NCBI GenBank assembly: GCA_014706295.1
Contig: JACSVZ010000001.1
Location: 79,544,237 to 79,608,236 of the forward strand
DNA length: 64,000 nt
Direction of reading: 5' to 3'
Source of the DNA: Lycocorax pyrrhopterus obiensis
Lineage: Eukaryota > Chordata > Aves > Passeriformes > Paradisaeidae
The notes beneath the pieces are model-generated. The model was not told where the DNA came from. It was given only the letters and a program-made list of their open reading frames with translations, and did not search any database. The position numbers and the translations under genes are program-made. Below are positions 47,993-60,200 of the stretch, piece after piece; positions within the stretch are counted from its first letter, which is position 1, and each line of letters starts with the position of its first letter.

Positions 47993-50900
47993 CTAGCACA
48001 CCATCATAACCTAAAGCTAATCATCCGGGGTCCCTATGGAGTCCTTTTAGATATGTGACCTGCACTCTGACTTGTCAAGATTGCCTACACAGGTGTTTTT
48101 GGAAGTGTATATATCTGACCCAAACCAGACAAATTTGGTGTAGACATTCCCATCTGAGCTCACTGGCCCAAGCTCTCTGTGTAGTCAGCAGAGAGACAGT
48201 TGCATTCAAAATGAGATTCATATGACTTTTTTTATGGCTCCTTCAGGATTAGATGAATTGAACAGTAAAATGGACAATCTGTCTTCACTGCCTGCAAAGA
48301 CAGCCTGGGGTAATTAGATCCAATACACTGGAGATACCTGCTTCTGCTCAGTGAAACTCACTACTTTTGCTCTCCACACCTGCTGCTGCCCCTGATTCAG
48401 TTCACAGTCTGCTGACTGAATTCAGAAAGTCACATCACTAATTGTATATATAACAGATATGTTCTTACATAGCAAGTCAGGAGAAAGAAAAAAGTGTTTT
48501 TGCGCATGCTGGAGGAGAGAGAAGAGAGCAAGGTCTCGATGAACACTGGAAATCACATGGCAGCTGCTAGGAATCAAAGCTAACTCTGAAGAAACTTGCA
48601 ATGACCCACAAACAAGATTTTCTCCAAACAGTCTGTGTCTAGGCTTGCCTGTCCCAGCACGTTTGCAGGGTATTCAGGCCCAAGATAGGACTTTGTTATA
48701 CTGACTCTGCTTTATGAACACCCAAAAGAGCTATCAGATCTCAAATATGTAACATTGTGAATGATGAATGAAGTGCAGGCACAGCAGAGGCAGAGGGCCA
48801 GGGGTTACCATTCAGTGTGAGCTTTTCTTAACCACTTCAGGATACCCCAAACTGCAATTTGTAGAACGAGCCTGTCTCCATTAATGGTGAGGTAGCACAG
48901 ATTAACAGATTAGATTGGATGCTTAATTTTCAGACAAGAAAGTGAGATCAAATGAAACCCACCACTAAATGAGTCTCACAATTAGTTTGCTTCAAGTTAT
49001 GAGGAAATCTGTTCAAGGAAGTTGCAAAATGGGTTTTGCCTTTACTTTACTATGATGCATCCAGATAATTTGGAATCAAGAACGGTCATTTTTAAGCCTG
49101 TACCTTCTTTTTGAAATGAAAACCTTTTGTGATGGAACTCACCTGATAAAAGGTATACGCCCACACACTCACACCAAATAAGAAATAAAATTAATCAATT
49201 CATATATTTTGGCAAAATTAATAAAATCAGTCATACACACAACACTTTCTTTTTAGAAGAGCATGAATTAATTTCATTAGTGTTTCATTAATGACATAGA
49301 GGGAAATAAAAAGCTCTGTTCCTACCTTCTGTGTTCAACCAGCCACAAAAGGAACTAATCATTTTGTTGTTTTTTGCTGTAATCCCAGATGTTATTTTTA
49401 ACTGCAAGACAAAAAATATTACTAGGATATAGGATATTCTTGCTGTCAAAGAAAAGCAAAAAATCCTTTTATTTATAGAAAAAAGAATATGTTTCCTCCA
49501 TAAATTTAGAAACCCTGCCTGTTTTGTTTCTGATTGTTTCCACAAAAAGGATTAGATAGGCTCCAACATACTTCAAGGCTACTTCATAAAGCCACTCTAA
49601 TTTAGCTCTGAGGTTGTCAGCATTTTTGGAGAGAATGATCTTGCACTTTCTGAAAGACAAGTGAAAAGTAAACCAGCCCAACATTGTGCTTATTTGCACT
49701 GTAGTTTCTTAGAAAAATACTTCTAATAGCACTTATTACTAACTATATCACATTTTTAAGAAGAAACACGGACTATTTCCAGATATTTCATAAATACACG
49801 TGCACATTGAAGGAAGACAATGAGACATAGTAGAATAGGACTTAATCCTTATCTTAAGTTAGTAAATACTGTACCAATGCACCCCTTTCCAGCCAGGATC
49901 AAGCTCCCAGGCAGCCTTCCATCCAGCCATTCCCCAAATCTGTTGAACAAGAAAGATATCTGAGTAAAATTCCTTGGCTCCTGCTGCTCTCAGTGGTAAG
50001 GTAAGCAGAATGAGATGTTGGAATTAAATTCATGTAACTGTAGAGATCTAAAACCGAGCAGCTAGTCTAAATTAATCTTCTAGTGTCCCTGTATATTTCA
50101 TGGTTTGAGGCTAAACCAGGGTGTCCCAGGCCCAGAAAAAAAGACATCTAAGCATCATGACTATGCAAGTGAAACAGAGGGGAGCTTGACAATGTTAAAA
50201 ATTAGAAGAGAAATGAGCAAAACTGTAGTTCGTCAAATAACTCAAAAAAGGTCTACAAAGGGAATATTATCAGCTGAGCAATTCATCAAAACCATTCAGA
50301 GTACATACATACAGCATGAACTAAATGAAGTATGCTGCTTTTTGTTGGAGCCTGAGCACAGGTGCCTGGAGAATAAATACTTGACTAAGAACTAAATGAT
50401 AATTGTGCAAGAGGAAAATTAAAACCATTAACATATACACAAAAGGGGAGTTTTGGCTCATATTCTTTGGGCATGGGCTGGTGGCTTCTGGTTGCTAGCT
50501 GGTGCCAACACCACCATGTTATGCTTGTGGCTTGCATGATATGCATAAGAGATCTGTGCAAAAATCCAGCCTTCAGTTCCAGTTGAATGATGCATGGTGA
50601 AGCAAGCTCTGGAGCAGACAATGTTGCTGCTGGGTATCAAATAAATGGCCAGTCCTGGAAAAAAATTTAGGCAATTTGTAGGGTGAGAGAAGAGAACTAC
50701 AGAAAGAAGACAAAGTCTGTGAATGACTAAGTGGCTGAAGAGGGTGACACTGATTCCAGAGGAAGCCTGCTCATAGAAAATCAGAAGCATTACTAATTTT
50801 CACACAGCTGAAGTTGTGTGAGATGAATTCCACTCCAAATAAGTCTCCACAATAAGTTAATATAGGACGATTTCCCTCCCTTTTCATAGAATAAAGAAGT

Positions 50901-51774
50901 ACATGTTATGCTTTTGGGAAACAATGGGTGCAGAAGCAGGCAATGCTTTTATAGCCAAAGTGTTGTATATTGGTATAGTATTTGTTTCCAAAATAAACCT
51001 GCTATCAGACAAAAATACAAAAATATAATCATTCTAAGGGCAACAGGATGGACTTTGTACCAAGTTTCACCTCAAAATGAATATTTACAGCAGGTAGGAA
51101 ATTGATACAAAAGCAGCCTTTCCTATAGCAGTATGAATGGTGCTGCTTTAATTTTGTTTAGAATTTTGGCTGGAGGCAGTAGGAACATCAACTTTTTAAT
51201 GAAAACTTAAAGCGTCCATAGCAGTGTGAAAATTCCAGCATTGTTGTATTCCCATATCACTTTTTAACAGCTTGAAGGGGAAAAAACTTTCATTTTAAAT
51301 GATTCTTGGTTAATTTGCAAAGAAATTAGTAGAAGAAAACTTCTAGAAAGTAATAGAATAGCATTACTTGTGCATGTCACACAACATCAAGCCTAGAAAA
51401 GTTGCCATAAAGTACTCTTTCTTATGCCGGAATTATCCTGCTCATTTCAGAGCACTTCTCAGAGACTCATGAATTAAGAACTGGTTTCAGGTGGACTGAT
51501 ATCTTCAGGTGTCATAAGGTGGTGTATGTCCTTCAACTTTGCCTCCTGAGGCTATGGCCCATATATAAATTCCTAGAGGAAATATGCGACATGAATCGAT
51601 CACCTCCTTTAAGCTGAAGCATGTATTCAGTCATTCTAATTAGCAAGGCACCGATATCTGAAACTCCCCACAGCTAAATAAAAGAGAGCAAGAGTTATTG
51701 AACTGGTTGCAAATATGTTGGAATGTGAGGAAGTTAAGGGAGAGAAATAACAATTTATCTACTCTAAGAAGCAT
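47993..51774. other. Single-copy non-coding sequence between two inverted LTRs
   Basis: No gene, RNA or transposon is recognised. Frames are under 115 codons and have no known motifs. Confidence 0.55.
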
Positions 51775-51825
51775 GGTGAAGGAATTTGGTGAAGGAATTC
51801 GGTGAAGGAATTCGGTGAGGAATTC
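51775..51825. repeat. 13-bp tandem repeat (GGTGAAGGAATTC), four units
   Basis: Units at 51775-51787 (ending TTT), 51788-51800, 51801-51813 and 51814-51825 (one base short). The array ends 14 bases before the reverse-oriented LTR and its target duplication. Confidence 0.9.
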
Positions 51826-51839
51826 TTAAGCTTGAAGAC

Positions 51840-52319
51840 TGTTGTGGTTTAAACCCCACCTGGCAGCTCAGCCTTATGCAACCACTCTCTCACTTTCCTA
51901 CAGCGGGATGGGAGAGAGAATCAGAAGAGTCAGAGTGAGAAAATTCATGGGTTGTGATAAAGACAGTTTAATTGGTAAAGAAAAGCCACTCACACAAGCA
52001 AAGCAAAATGAATATATTCACTCTTCCCATGGGCAGGCAGGTGTTCTGCCATTTCCAGGACAGCAGGGCTCCATCACGCCTGTGACTTAGAAAGACAAAT
52101 GCTGTCACACCAATTGTGTCCCACTTCCTCCTTCTTCCTCCAGCTTTGTATGCTGAGTAGAACACCACATTGCCTGTAATATTCCTTTGGTTAGTTCCTT
52201 GTGGTCAGCTGTCCCAGCAGTGTCCCCTCCCCAACACTGTTTTCAACACAAATGCAAAACACAGCTTCATGACAGCTACTACGGAGAAATTTAACTCTAT
52301 ACGAGCCAAAACCAGCACA
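51840..52319 (-). mobile_element. Solo LTR, avian ERVL-like family, internally deleted
   Basis: This is the reverse complement of the family at 47412-47992: it starts TGTTGTGGTTTAAACCCCAC and ends AAAACCAGCACA. Shared blocks include GAGAGAATCAGAAGAGT, GATAAAGACAGTTTAATTGG and GGCAGGCAGGTGTTCTGCCA. Relative to the + copy it lacks about 110 bases between GTGTCCCCTCCCC and AACACTGTTTTCAACAC (around 52233), removing the segment holding the TATA-like region. It is flanked by AAGAC (51835-51839) and AAGAG (52320-52324), a 5-bp target duplication with one mismatch. It is slightly older or more damaged than the + copy, judging by the deletion. Confidence 0.92.
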
Positions 52320-54429
52320 AAGAGCCAATAAATCCAATATTAGTAACAAGGGCAGTAAATCTACATGTTCAGGGCTCATTCCTTTCTCTGAGAGGGAATC
52401 AATTGACTGAATTGCAGAGGGACAAGAGGTGGGGAATGAATCACCCATTCTTCTATTGATGCTTTTATATTTTATATAAACAATCTAACATTCTCTGGAT
52501 CAGAACCTAAACCAAAGAATCTCGCTTCCAAAGTAATGTCCCTCCATCCACTGACATATTCCCTGTTTATGACTTGGCTGATGGTCCTGGTATCCAGGAT
52601 AGTTCTGAGATACCGTGATGAAAGACAGAAGCTCTGGAGAAAGCAATATATCCTTTAACGAGTGAAATAGCCACCTCTTTGTGCCTGATTCTCAAGCTAT
52701 AGATCAAACCATGAAAAGTCCATTTTCTGCCTGTGCTAAAATTTACATTATTTTTAACTCAAACCTGCACGACCTTCTACTTGTTGTTGCCTAGGAATAT
52801 AGTAGCACAGTGAGGATTCATTTTCAAAAGTATTTCCTTCAAGTTCATTCAGTTTTTCCATAAATATACTTCCTCTACTTCCCATTTTTGCTTACAAAAA
52901 CAGACACTCCCCTACTCACATTTTTGATGTGTTTGTGTTAATATGCCGACCACACCATTTAATCTCTGCATTAAAGTGGCTAAAGAAGTGTGCATCTTCA
53001 GAGGTGTCTTCTGTGTGGCACAGACCTGCTCTCTTAAAGATAAACTATCTCTACTTGAACACCGTACCTCAAGCTCACCACATTTTCTGGAAAAGAATGA
53101 AAAAAAATCACAGTTGTCCTCCCCCCACCTATTTCTTTCTTATTGTAGAGGTTCCTTATTCAATCATCTTCATGAAAGTGCCGAGCATTTCAGCAGTCCA
53201 GTCGCTCTTAAGACTTCCAAGGAGGATTGGAACGAGTCTCTTGGGGAAGGTTAGAAGCAGGCTACAATACTGAATTTTGGCAGCCTCATAAAGGAGAGGA
53301 AGAAATATGTACCTACTTGAAGGTAATTTGGAGTTAAGGATAATTTGGGACCTTTGTAAACAATAGCATCTTAAATTGGTTTCCACAAAGCTCTTTCATT
53401 TTTCACTTAAAGCTTTTCAAGATCAGATCATTTCAGCACTGAATGCACTACAATTCCCCTCTTTTACCCCTCCCCTGTGTCTCTTAGTAACTTCTGCTCA
53501 TCAGAAATTATTTTCCTACTTTATTGTATATTTCAAAACCCATTGTTTCTAGTCTTCATTAGCCTTCATCTTCTCTTATTTTTCTTCTTTTTTTCTAGAT
53601 ATCAGCAAGAGATTCAAGATATTGTATGGAAAAACGTGCCCTTTAGCACTAAATCTCTCACCTAACTAGTTATTCAAAATAAAATTAGGCTTCTCACACA
53701 CCATGTGTTTAATTAATCATTCTACAAATGACACCATTGCAGTTTTCTGGATGTAAAACAGCCTTGAATGGTGCAGAAGCAAGAAGCAAACACCAAAAGC
53801 ACTGACTTGTCATAGCATTTTAAGACTGCTTCTACACCTCAAAAGCTTTTTTGATTAGCGTGCACCCACTATGATTTTGATGGAAGAGAGAGCCAGAATA
53901 AGTTTCTACTTCTTTTATTCAGGTGCCAACTTCGACATTATCACAATTATGTTTAATATAGTAATGAGAAACTGACTTTTCATCAGGGATTGCTAGTCAA
54001 CCTCCAGTCATGGGAGAGAGATGACACTGTGACTGCCTTCTACGGATTATTAACCCAAGTTTCACAACCGATTGCCTCAATAGCTGGAAAACAAGCCAGT
54101 GTCTCTCAGCCTTTGAAAACCAAGATCTTGATTTGATTTATTTTCTCTTGCGTAGTAGTGTTCACAGATCTGTTTCAGGAAATCTGTACACAGCCTTGGA
54201 CACAGGTCTTCAAAGATGCAGTGGAGACTCAAGTCCACACAATTCAGCAGAATACAGGGCTCCAAATACATTTATGTGTGGTTACACACCTGAATAAAAA
54301 CCTGATTCAGAGAGGCTGCTGAGATCCCTGCCACTGCTATGGGATTCTTTAAGCTTTGACACCTGCTTTTATGTGTACAAAATAACTAGTGGAGAGAGAA
54401 AAACAAAATCTTGCTCAAAATAGATAAGA
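52320..54429. other. Single-copy non-coding sequence
   Basis: No recognised element or gene. Short frames of up to 114 codons occur without domain features; T/C-rich runs lie around 53560-53600. Confidence 0.55.
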
Positions 54430-56095
54430 GAGCAGAATTGCCTCAGTCTTCAAGAATAAGACCAGTTATCCTCAGGACAACTGGCCTCCTGACCTGGTAG
54501 ACAGGGACAGGGAGCTGAATGGACCCCTTGTAATCCAGGAGGAAGTAGTTAGTGACCTGCTGAGACACTTAGACACCAACAAGTCAATAGGGCCAGAGGG
54601 GATTCATCCAAGGGTACTGAGGGAGCTGGTGGAAGAGCTCACTAAGCTGCTCTCCATCATTTATCATCATTCCTGGCTAACTGGGGAGGTCCCAGGTGAC
54701 TGGAGGCTGGCCAATGTGAAACCCATCCACAAAAATGTCAGGAAGAGGGATTGAGGGAATTACTGGTCTGTCAGCCTGATCTCAGTGCCCAACAATGTTA
54801 TGGAGCAGATCTTCTTGAGTGCAACCACATGGCACGTATAGGACAGTCAAGGGAACAGACCCAGCCAGCATGGGTTTAGGAACGGCAGGTCTTGCCTAAC
54901 CGACCTGATCTCCTTTTTTGACCAGGTGACCCAGCCGGTGGATGAAGGAAAGTCTTTGAAGGTAGTTTATCTGGACTTCAGCAAAGCCTTTGACACCATG
55001 TCCCACAGCATCCTCCTGGAAAAGCTGGCAGCCCATGGCTTGGACAGGTGCACTCTTTGCTGGGTTAAGAACTGGTTGGGCCCAGAGAGTGGAGGTGAAT
55101 TGTGCCACATCCAGCTGGCAGCCAGTCACTAGTGGGGTCCCCCAGGGATCAGGGTTGGGCCTAGTCCTGTTTAATATCTTTACTGATGATCTGGATGAGG
55201 GGATTGAGTCCACCACTAGCAAATCCATGGATGACACCTAGTTGGGTTGGAGTGTTGATCTTCTGGACGGCAGGAAGATTCTGCAGAGGAACCTGGAAAA
55301 GCTGGATCAGTGGGCTGAGGTCAACTGTGTGAGCTTCAACAAGACTAAGTGCCAGGTCCTGTGTTTTGGCCACAATAACCCCAGGTAGTACTACAGGTTG
55401 GGGGAAGAGTGGCTGGAAAGTGTCTCAATGGAAAAGGCCCTGGGGGTCCTGGTCAACAGCTGGCTGAACATGATCCAGCAGTGTGCCCACATGACCAAGA
55501 AGGCCAGTGGCATCCTGGCCTATATCAACAATAATATGGCCAGCAGGATTCTCTCTGCTACACTTGGCACTGGTAAGGCCACACCTTGAGTGCTGTGTCC
55601 AGTTCTGGGCCTCACAATTCAGGAAGAATGTTGAGGTGCTGGAGCACATTCAGAGAACACGAAGGGTTTGGAGAACAAGTCCTATGAGGAGCAGCTGAGG
55701 GAGATGGAGTTGCCTAGCCTGGAGGAAAGGAGGATCAGTGGGGACCTTATCACTCTCTACAACTGCCAGGAAGAAGGGCATAGCCAGGTGGGGGTAGGTC
55801 TCTTCTCCCAGGCAAGCAGCAGTAGGACAAGAGGATGTACTCTTAAGCTGTGTCAGGGGAGGTTCAGGTTGGACATTAGGAATAATTTCTTCACTGAGTG
55901 GGGATTAGGTATTGGAATGGGCTGTCCATGGAAGCGGTCGAGTTACAGTCCTTGGAGGTATTTAAGGAAAGATTGGATGTGACATTTAGTACCGTGGTGT
56001 AGTTGACATGTTGGTGTTCAATCACGGATTGGGCTTGATCGTATTGGAGATCTTTTCCAAGCTAGTTGATTCGGTAACCCTGTGGTTCTGTGGAG
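54430..56095 (+). mobile_element. CR1 non-LTR retrotransposon, 5'-truncated and inactive
   Basis: Sense-strand reverse transcriptase homology runs through several frames. The order is: PE-rich start and DLLRHLDT-like finger region (54480-54600); GIHPRVLRELVEEL (54600-54640); [20 protein letters not shown], the catalytic Asp region of CR1 RT, at 54967-55026; [10 protein letters not shown](L/P)VLFNIF at 55130-55180; then a position equivalent to FADD that reads SMDDT near 55226. The C-terminal CR1-specific region and a short 3' UTR end with GGGCTTGATCGTATTGGAGATCTTTTCC near 56032-56060 and a damaged octamer-like tail (GATTCGG...GGTTCTGTGG). The endonuclease domain is absent, as usual for 5'-truncated insertions. 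Confidence 0.94.
54926..55241 (+). pseudogene. CR1 reverse transcriptase core (two frame-shifted pieces)
   Basis: The frame beginning at 54926 encodes [23 protein letters not shown] RT motif A and continues through [22 protein letters not shown], typical of CR1. After about 55110 the homology moves to the frame of 54990-55241, with [18 protein letters not shown] (motif B region). A stop follows at 55239, close to the catalytic Asp-Asp site. Later pieces (55398-55700: [36 protein letters not shown]) cover the thumb and C-terminal part. No piece encodes a complete enzyme. Confidence 0.9.
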
Positions 56096-56705
56096 TGAAG
56101 CGGTTAAATTTGGGATGAATTGCATAGTCACTGGATGAAATAACTACTCACAAAGGTATTGACTGTCCTTTAACCCCTACAAAATGCAGTTCAGGCAGAT
56201 CACAGTGGTACATAACACACTTAATCTGCAATGAGAAAAGAGAACAATCTACAGGGCACTGTGAACTGTCAAACAAGGAATGTGTGAAAGAGCCAGAGCA
56301 GTGTGGGAGAAAGCAAAGATTTTTACACAGACCTTTCTTGGGCTGCATCAGGAGCTGGATCTTGATGCAAGAAGATTTAATCATTTGAGCTGGCTGAGTT
56401 TGCAAACTGTCATTTCCTCCCATGAGTCATACTTTCTCTCTTTACCTTTCTTCTTGTTTTTGTTTTAAAATTACTATATTTCCTCCCCTTTGTGTTTGAA
56501 ATCAGCATCTCGTCACAGCTTTCAATCATACTTATATGTGTGAATGTAAAGAAGAGCTTTGCACAGCCAAACTTGGAAATGCAAACATTTTCAAAAGAAA
56601 AAAACAAATTTAGCTGTTATATTCCTGCATTCTTTGCTGTTGACAGTGATATTTGTCTTACCTCCGCTAGCAGAGCTTCCCCTGCAGGGAATTCATAATT
56701 GTAAA
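56096..56705. other. Spacer between CR1 and LTR
   Basis: AT-rich and unassigned; no gene recognised. Confidence 0.55.
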
Positions 56706-57274
56706 TGCATTGGGTTTGTGTGGACAGGTTTTGGCAGCAGGAGGACTACAGAGCTGGCTTCTGTAAGAAGCTGCTGGAAACTTCTCTCATGTCTGACAGA
56801 GCCAATGACAGACTGTGAAAGACTGGAAAGATTGATGTCTCAAGACATTTCGGGGTGCGTATGTGTGTGGGAAGGGGCAGATGGGGCCTTGCTCTGCTGA
56901 GTTAATGCCCTGCTCCACAGTCACTGGCACACTGGAGGCAATGCTCCACGCCCTGCCTCTGAAGCGCATAACCTAGCTCCTAATTGGGAGGGAAGTTGAG
57001 CCCAGGAGGAACAGAGGGGTGGGGCAAAATTGTTTTTAAGGTTTAGTTTTTATTTCTCATTATCCATATCTGATTTGATTGTTAATAAATTAAACTAATT
57101 TCCCAGAATCGAGCCTGTTTTACCCATGACAGTAACTGGTGAGTGATGTCACCCTATCCTTATCTTAAACCACAAGCCTTTCATGGTATTTTCTCTTCTC
57201 TGTTAAGCTGAGGAAGGTCATGATAGAGAGGCTTTGGTGGGCACCAGGCATCCAGTCAGGGTCAACCCACTGCA
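56706..57274 (+). mobile_element. Solo LTR of a second avian ERVL-type family
   Basis: It begins TGCATTGGGTTTGTGTGGAC and continues GGTTTTGGCAGCAGGAGG, GGCTTCTGTAAGAAGCTGCTGGAA, GACAGAGCCAATGACAG. Near the 3' end lie GTTAATAAATTAAACTAATTT (poly(A) signal AATAAA 57084-57089), TGGTGGGCACCAGGCATCCA and GGTCAACCCACTGCA. This order is familiar from a widespread bird LTR family distinct from the pair at 47.4 and 51.8 kb. Outer five bases (GTAAA left, GGGTA right) do not form a clear target duplication, so ends may be off by a few bases or the duplication has decayed. No internal retroviral region is attached. Confidence 0.85.
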
Positions 57275-60200
57275 GGGTATTATAGAAATAGAGATCTTGG
57301 TGATAGAGGAGTGCAAAATTAGATAGTTCCCTTTCTTGTGAGTATTTTGTCATTTCTAGCACCAAATGTCTCAAGTGACAAGTCTTCAACTGTACCCCTT
57401 GGAACACAATTCCACAGTCCAATACATCTCACTGTCAGGATATTTGCACAAAGATTCAGTGAAAAAAATTACTCTTGCAACTCCATCCCATTACTCCTAG
57501 TTACCACCCTGTCTGAAGCACTACGAAATTTCTCTCACCTGCATCATGCCATTGTTGTGGTGTGTCATCCTATCTCCTCTGCCAAGACAAACTCATTTAG
57601 TTACTTAGATCTTTCTTCATAAGTCAATCCCTCCTGACTATCTCGATCATTTTTGCTGCTCTTCCCTGAACTGTCTTCAATTTATCAGGTTTTTTTTTTA
57701 AAGTAGTGGTGCTTAGAAATGAATGAAGCAAAGACCAAAACATCATGCTTCATCTGTCCCACTGATGTAAATAGTACCCATTACAATCTGCTGGACAGTT
57801 TAGGCAGAAAAGAACAAGTAAGTTGGACAAAAAAACCTACTAATGCTGAGTTGGTTGAAAAATAAGTGTACAGACATTTTGTTTCATTGGAACTTTTTAC
57901 ATCAGTGCTTGTACATAGAGGAAGAAATTGCATTTCCCCAAATTTTTGATTAAACTGTATTTGCTTTCTATTTCAAATTTGTGCCTTTTATTTCTAATTG
58001 AAAAGTAGGAAATCTATATGAAAAATGGATTTTTTTTATTGTTTGTGTCTTGGAACAGTAAACTTGTAAAATAAACACATGAAGATAAAAACCCAGTTTG
58101 GTCTTTATCCAGCAAAGACTTTAAATAACACTCTAATACAAGTTAAATATGTACAAAATCTCTTCTGGATCCACGGTTCTGAATCAACTTATATTAAATC
58201 TGATCCATTTGAGAATTAGCCACCAACATGAAAGCCCTTTGCTAATGTTTCTACCATAACTGCCAAATCAAATTCCTTGCAACATGTAGTATGGGGCAGT
58301 TTCTTAGACTGGCAGTTCCTAATTTCCCATCTTAGCTGGGTGAGCAGAAATACAGAAGAGCTACATGAAAAAGCCTGGACACCATCTATGCTATATGGAA
58401 AAACCACACCTCTATAATCCTCAGAAACTGTTAATTTGAGAATTCATAAAACCACAGATTAAGGTAAAACAACCAAAGTACTTTTTTTTCAGCTGAGATT
58501 GTAGCGATTTATATGAGCTTTTCCTGAAGAGAAAAGACTGTAGGAGGAAACAAGTGGAGAGATAATAGGATGCTGTTCTTCATGCATGTGACTAGAAATC
58601 CAGAGACAGAGGAATAATTTGTAAGCATTTTTATGAGTAAAAGATCAAAGCTAAGAGTCTTGTGAAATTGTTGTCCAGCAACAACACTTGAAGCAGGATT
58701 TTTTTCCCCCTCAAGTACAAATTGCAACTTTCACTTCATCAGTCCATCACCACCACTATTTATATTGCACCAAGCATAAAAGTTTCTTTATCTGTACAAT
58801 AAATAGTACAATACAGCTTATATTCTGCATGAAAATTCCTGAGTTAAACTAGATATTATATTTGGCTTTTTCAAAGTACTTATGTAAAACCATACAATAA
58901 ACACTTAAAAAGTGAAGAACATGAAAAGGAAAGACATATTGTCTTGATTTAGAAAATGGTTACAATGTACAGAGTGTGGCAATTTTTTATTCATGCGGGT
59001 GAGGCTAAATCTGTATTGAGCTGCAAGTCTCACAAATTGCACGTTTTCACCACCATCTTTCTTTAAAAAAAAAAAAAACAAACCACAAAACAAAATAAAA
59101 ACCCCTCTTTTTATCCAGGATAGAACTTTTCAAGTGTGATTTCACTGTGTTCCTGCAGGAAACAGCCTTCCCCTGGCAGCTGGCTATAGATGAAGTGACA
59201 TAGTTTGTTTCTTCCAGCTCTTATCTTTGATTCATTTATCTTTCAGGCACGTCATGAGCTTTTCATCTTCATTTCTGAATTATCCAGCAATCAGCATTAG
59301 TTCCAAACAACCTCACATGGTCCCCAGCACTTTTCTGTACAGGCTGGGTTTCTGCTTCATGTCACTGACTGTCTTTATTGATTGAGGAAGACAGACACGG
59401 CACCAGCATTTGCCCCTCTCTGCTCAGAATCCCCAGTGAAGCCCCATGAAGACCCTCTGTAACTGGCAGACACGAAAGCTTTTGTCCCCATCTCATGACA
59501 GGTACACCTCTGAGAAAAGGTGAGGCTGCATAATCATTTGCCAGAGGTCAGCATGGAAGACATAAACAGAATGTATTTCTATGCATAATGCCTCAGCTTT
59601 CTAAAGCATTATTTAATCTATTTCCTTCATGAGTATGTGTTGTGTTGAATATGCATGGGTCTGTATAAAGCATTTCTGGAGTTTTCTCCTCTAAGAGACC
59701 AGGGTAGTAACCTTGCATATACATAAAACAGTAATAGCAAACACCACACTTTATTATTGCACTTTTTAGCTTAAAAAGAGATTAAAGAAAAAGCCTGGCT
59801 GCTGTGAAGGAGATGGGAGAGCTGAAATGAGAGTGCTGGACCAGGACTACAGAGCCAACGTTACTCTGGGCTTCTTGTGACAGGTGACCTGATTACAAAT
59901 TTTCGAAAGCAGCCTCCAATTTTCAAATATTGGCAAGAAATAAAAACAGTCTGGCTCCTAGACATTTTTAAAACTCCTTTTAAACTGAGTGGCCCTGTAC
60001 TGAGAATCCCTGAAAGTTATCTAAAACATATCTGTAATTTTGTGCACACAGAAAGAGATTTTAAAAACATCAGATGGATACAGCTGAAAACCTGTGCATC
60101 CCTTTCTTGCGTCCTTCCTTCCCCAGGAGTAAAAAGAATGACTATTCTTTACAGAAGGCATCCCATAAAGCTCACTGATGGTAGAAAACAGCTTTCTACA

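Noticed and set aside
47412..52319. The two ERVL LTRs as the ends of one provirus
   Set aside because: They are in opposite orientation, have different flanking duplications, and the 3.8 kb between them contains no retroviral domains.
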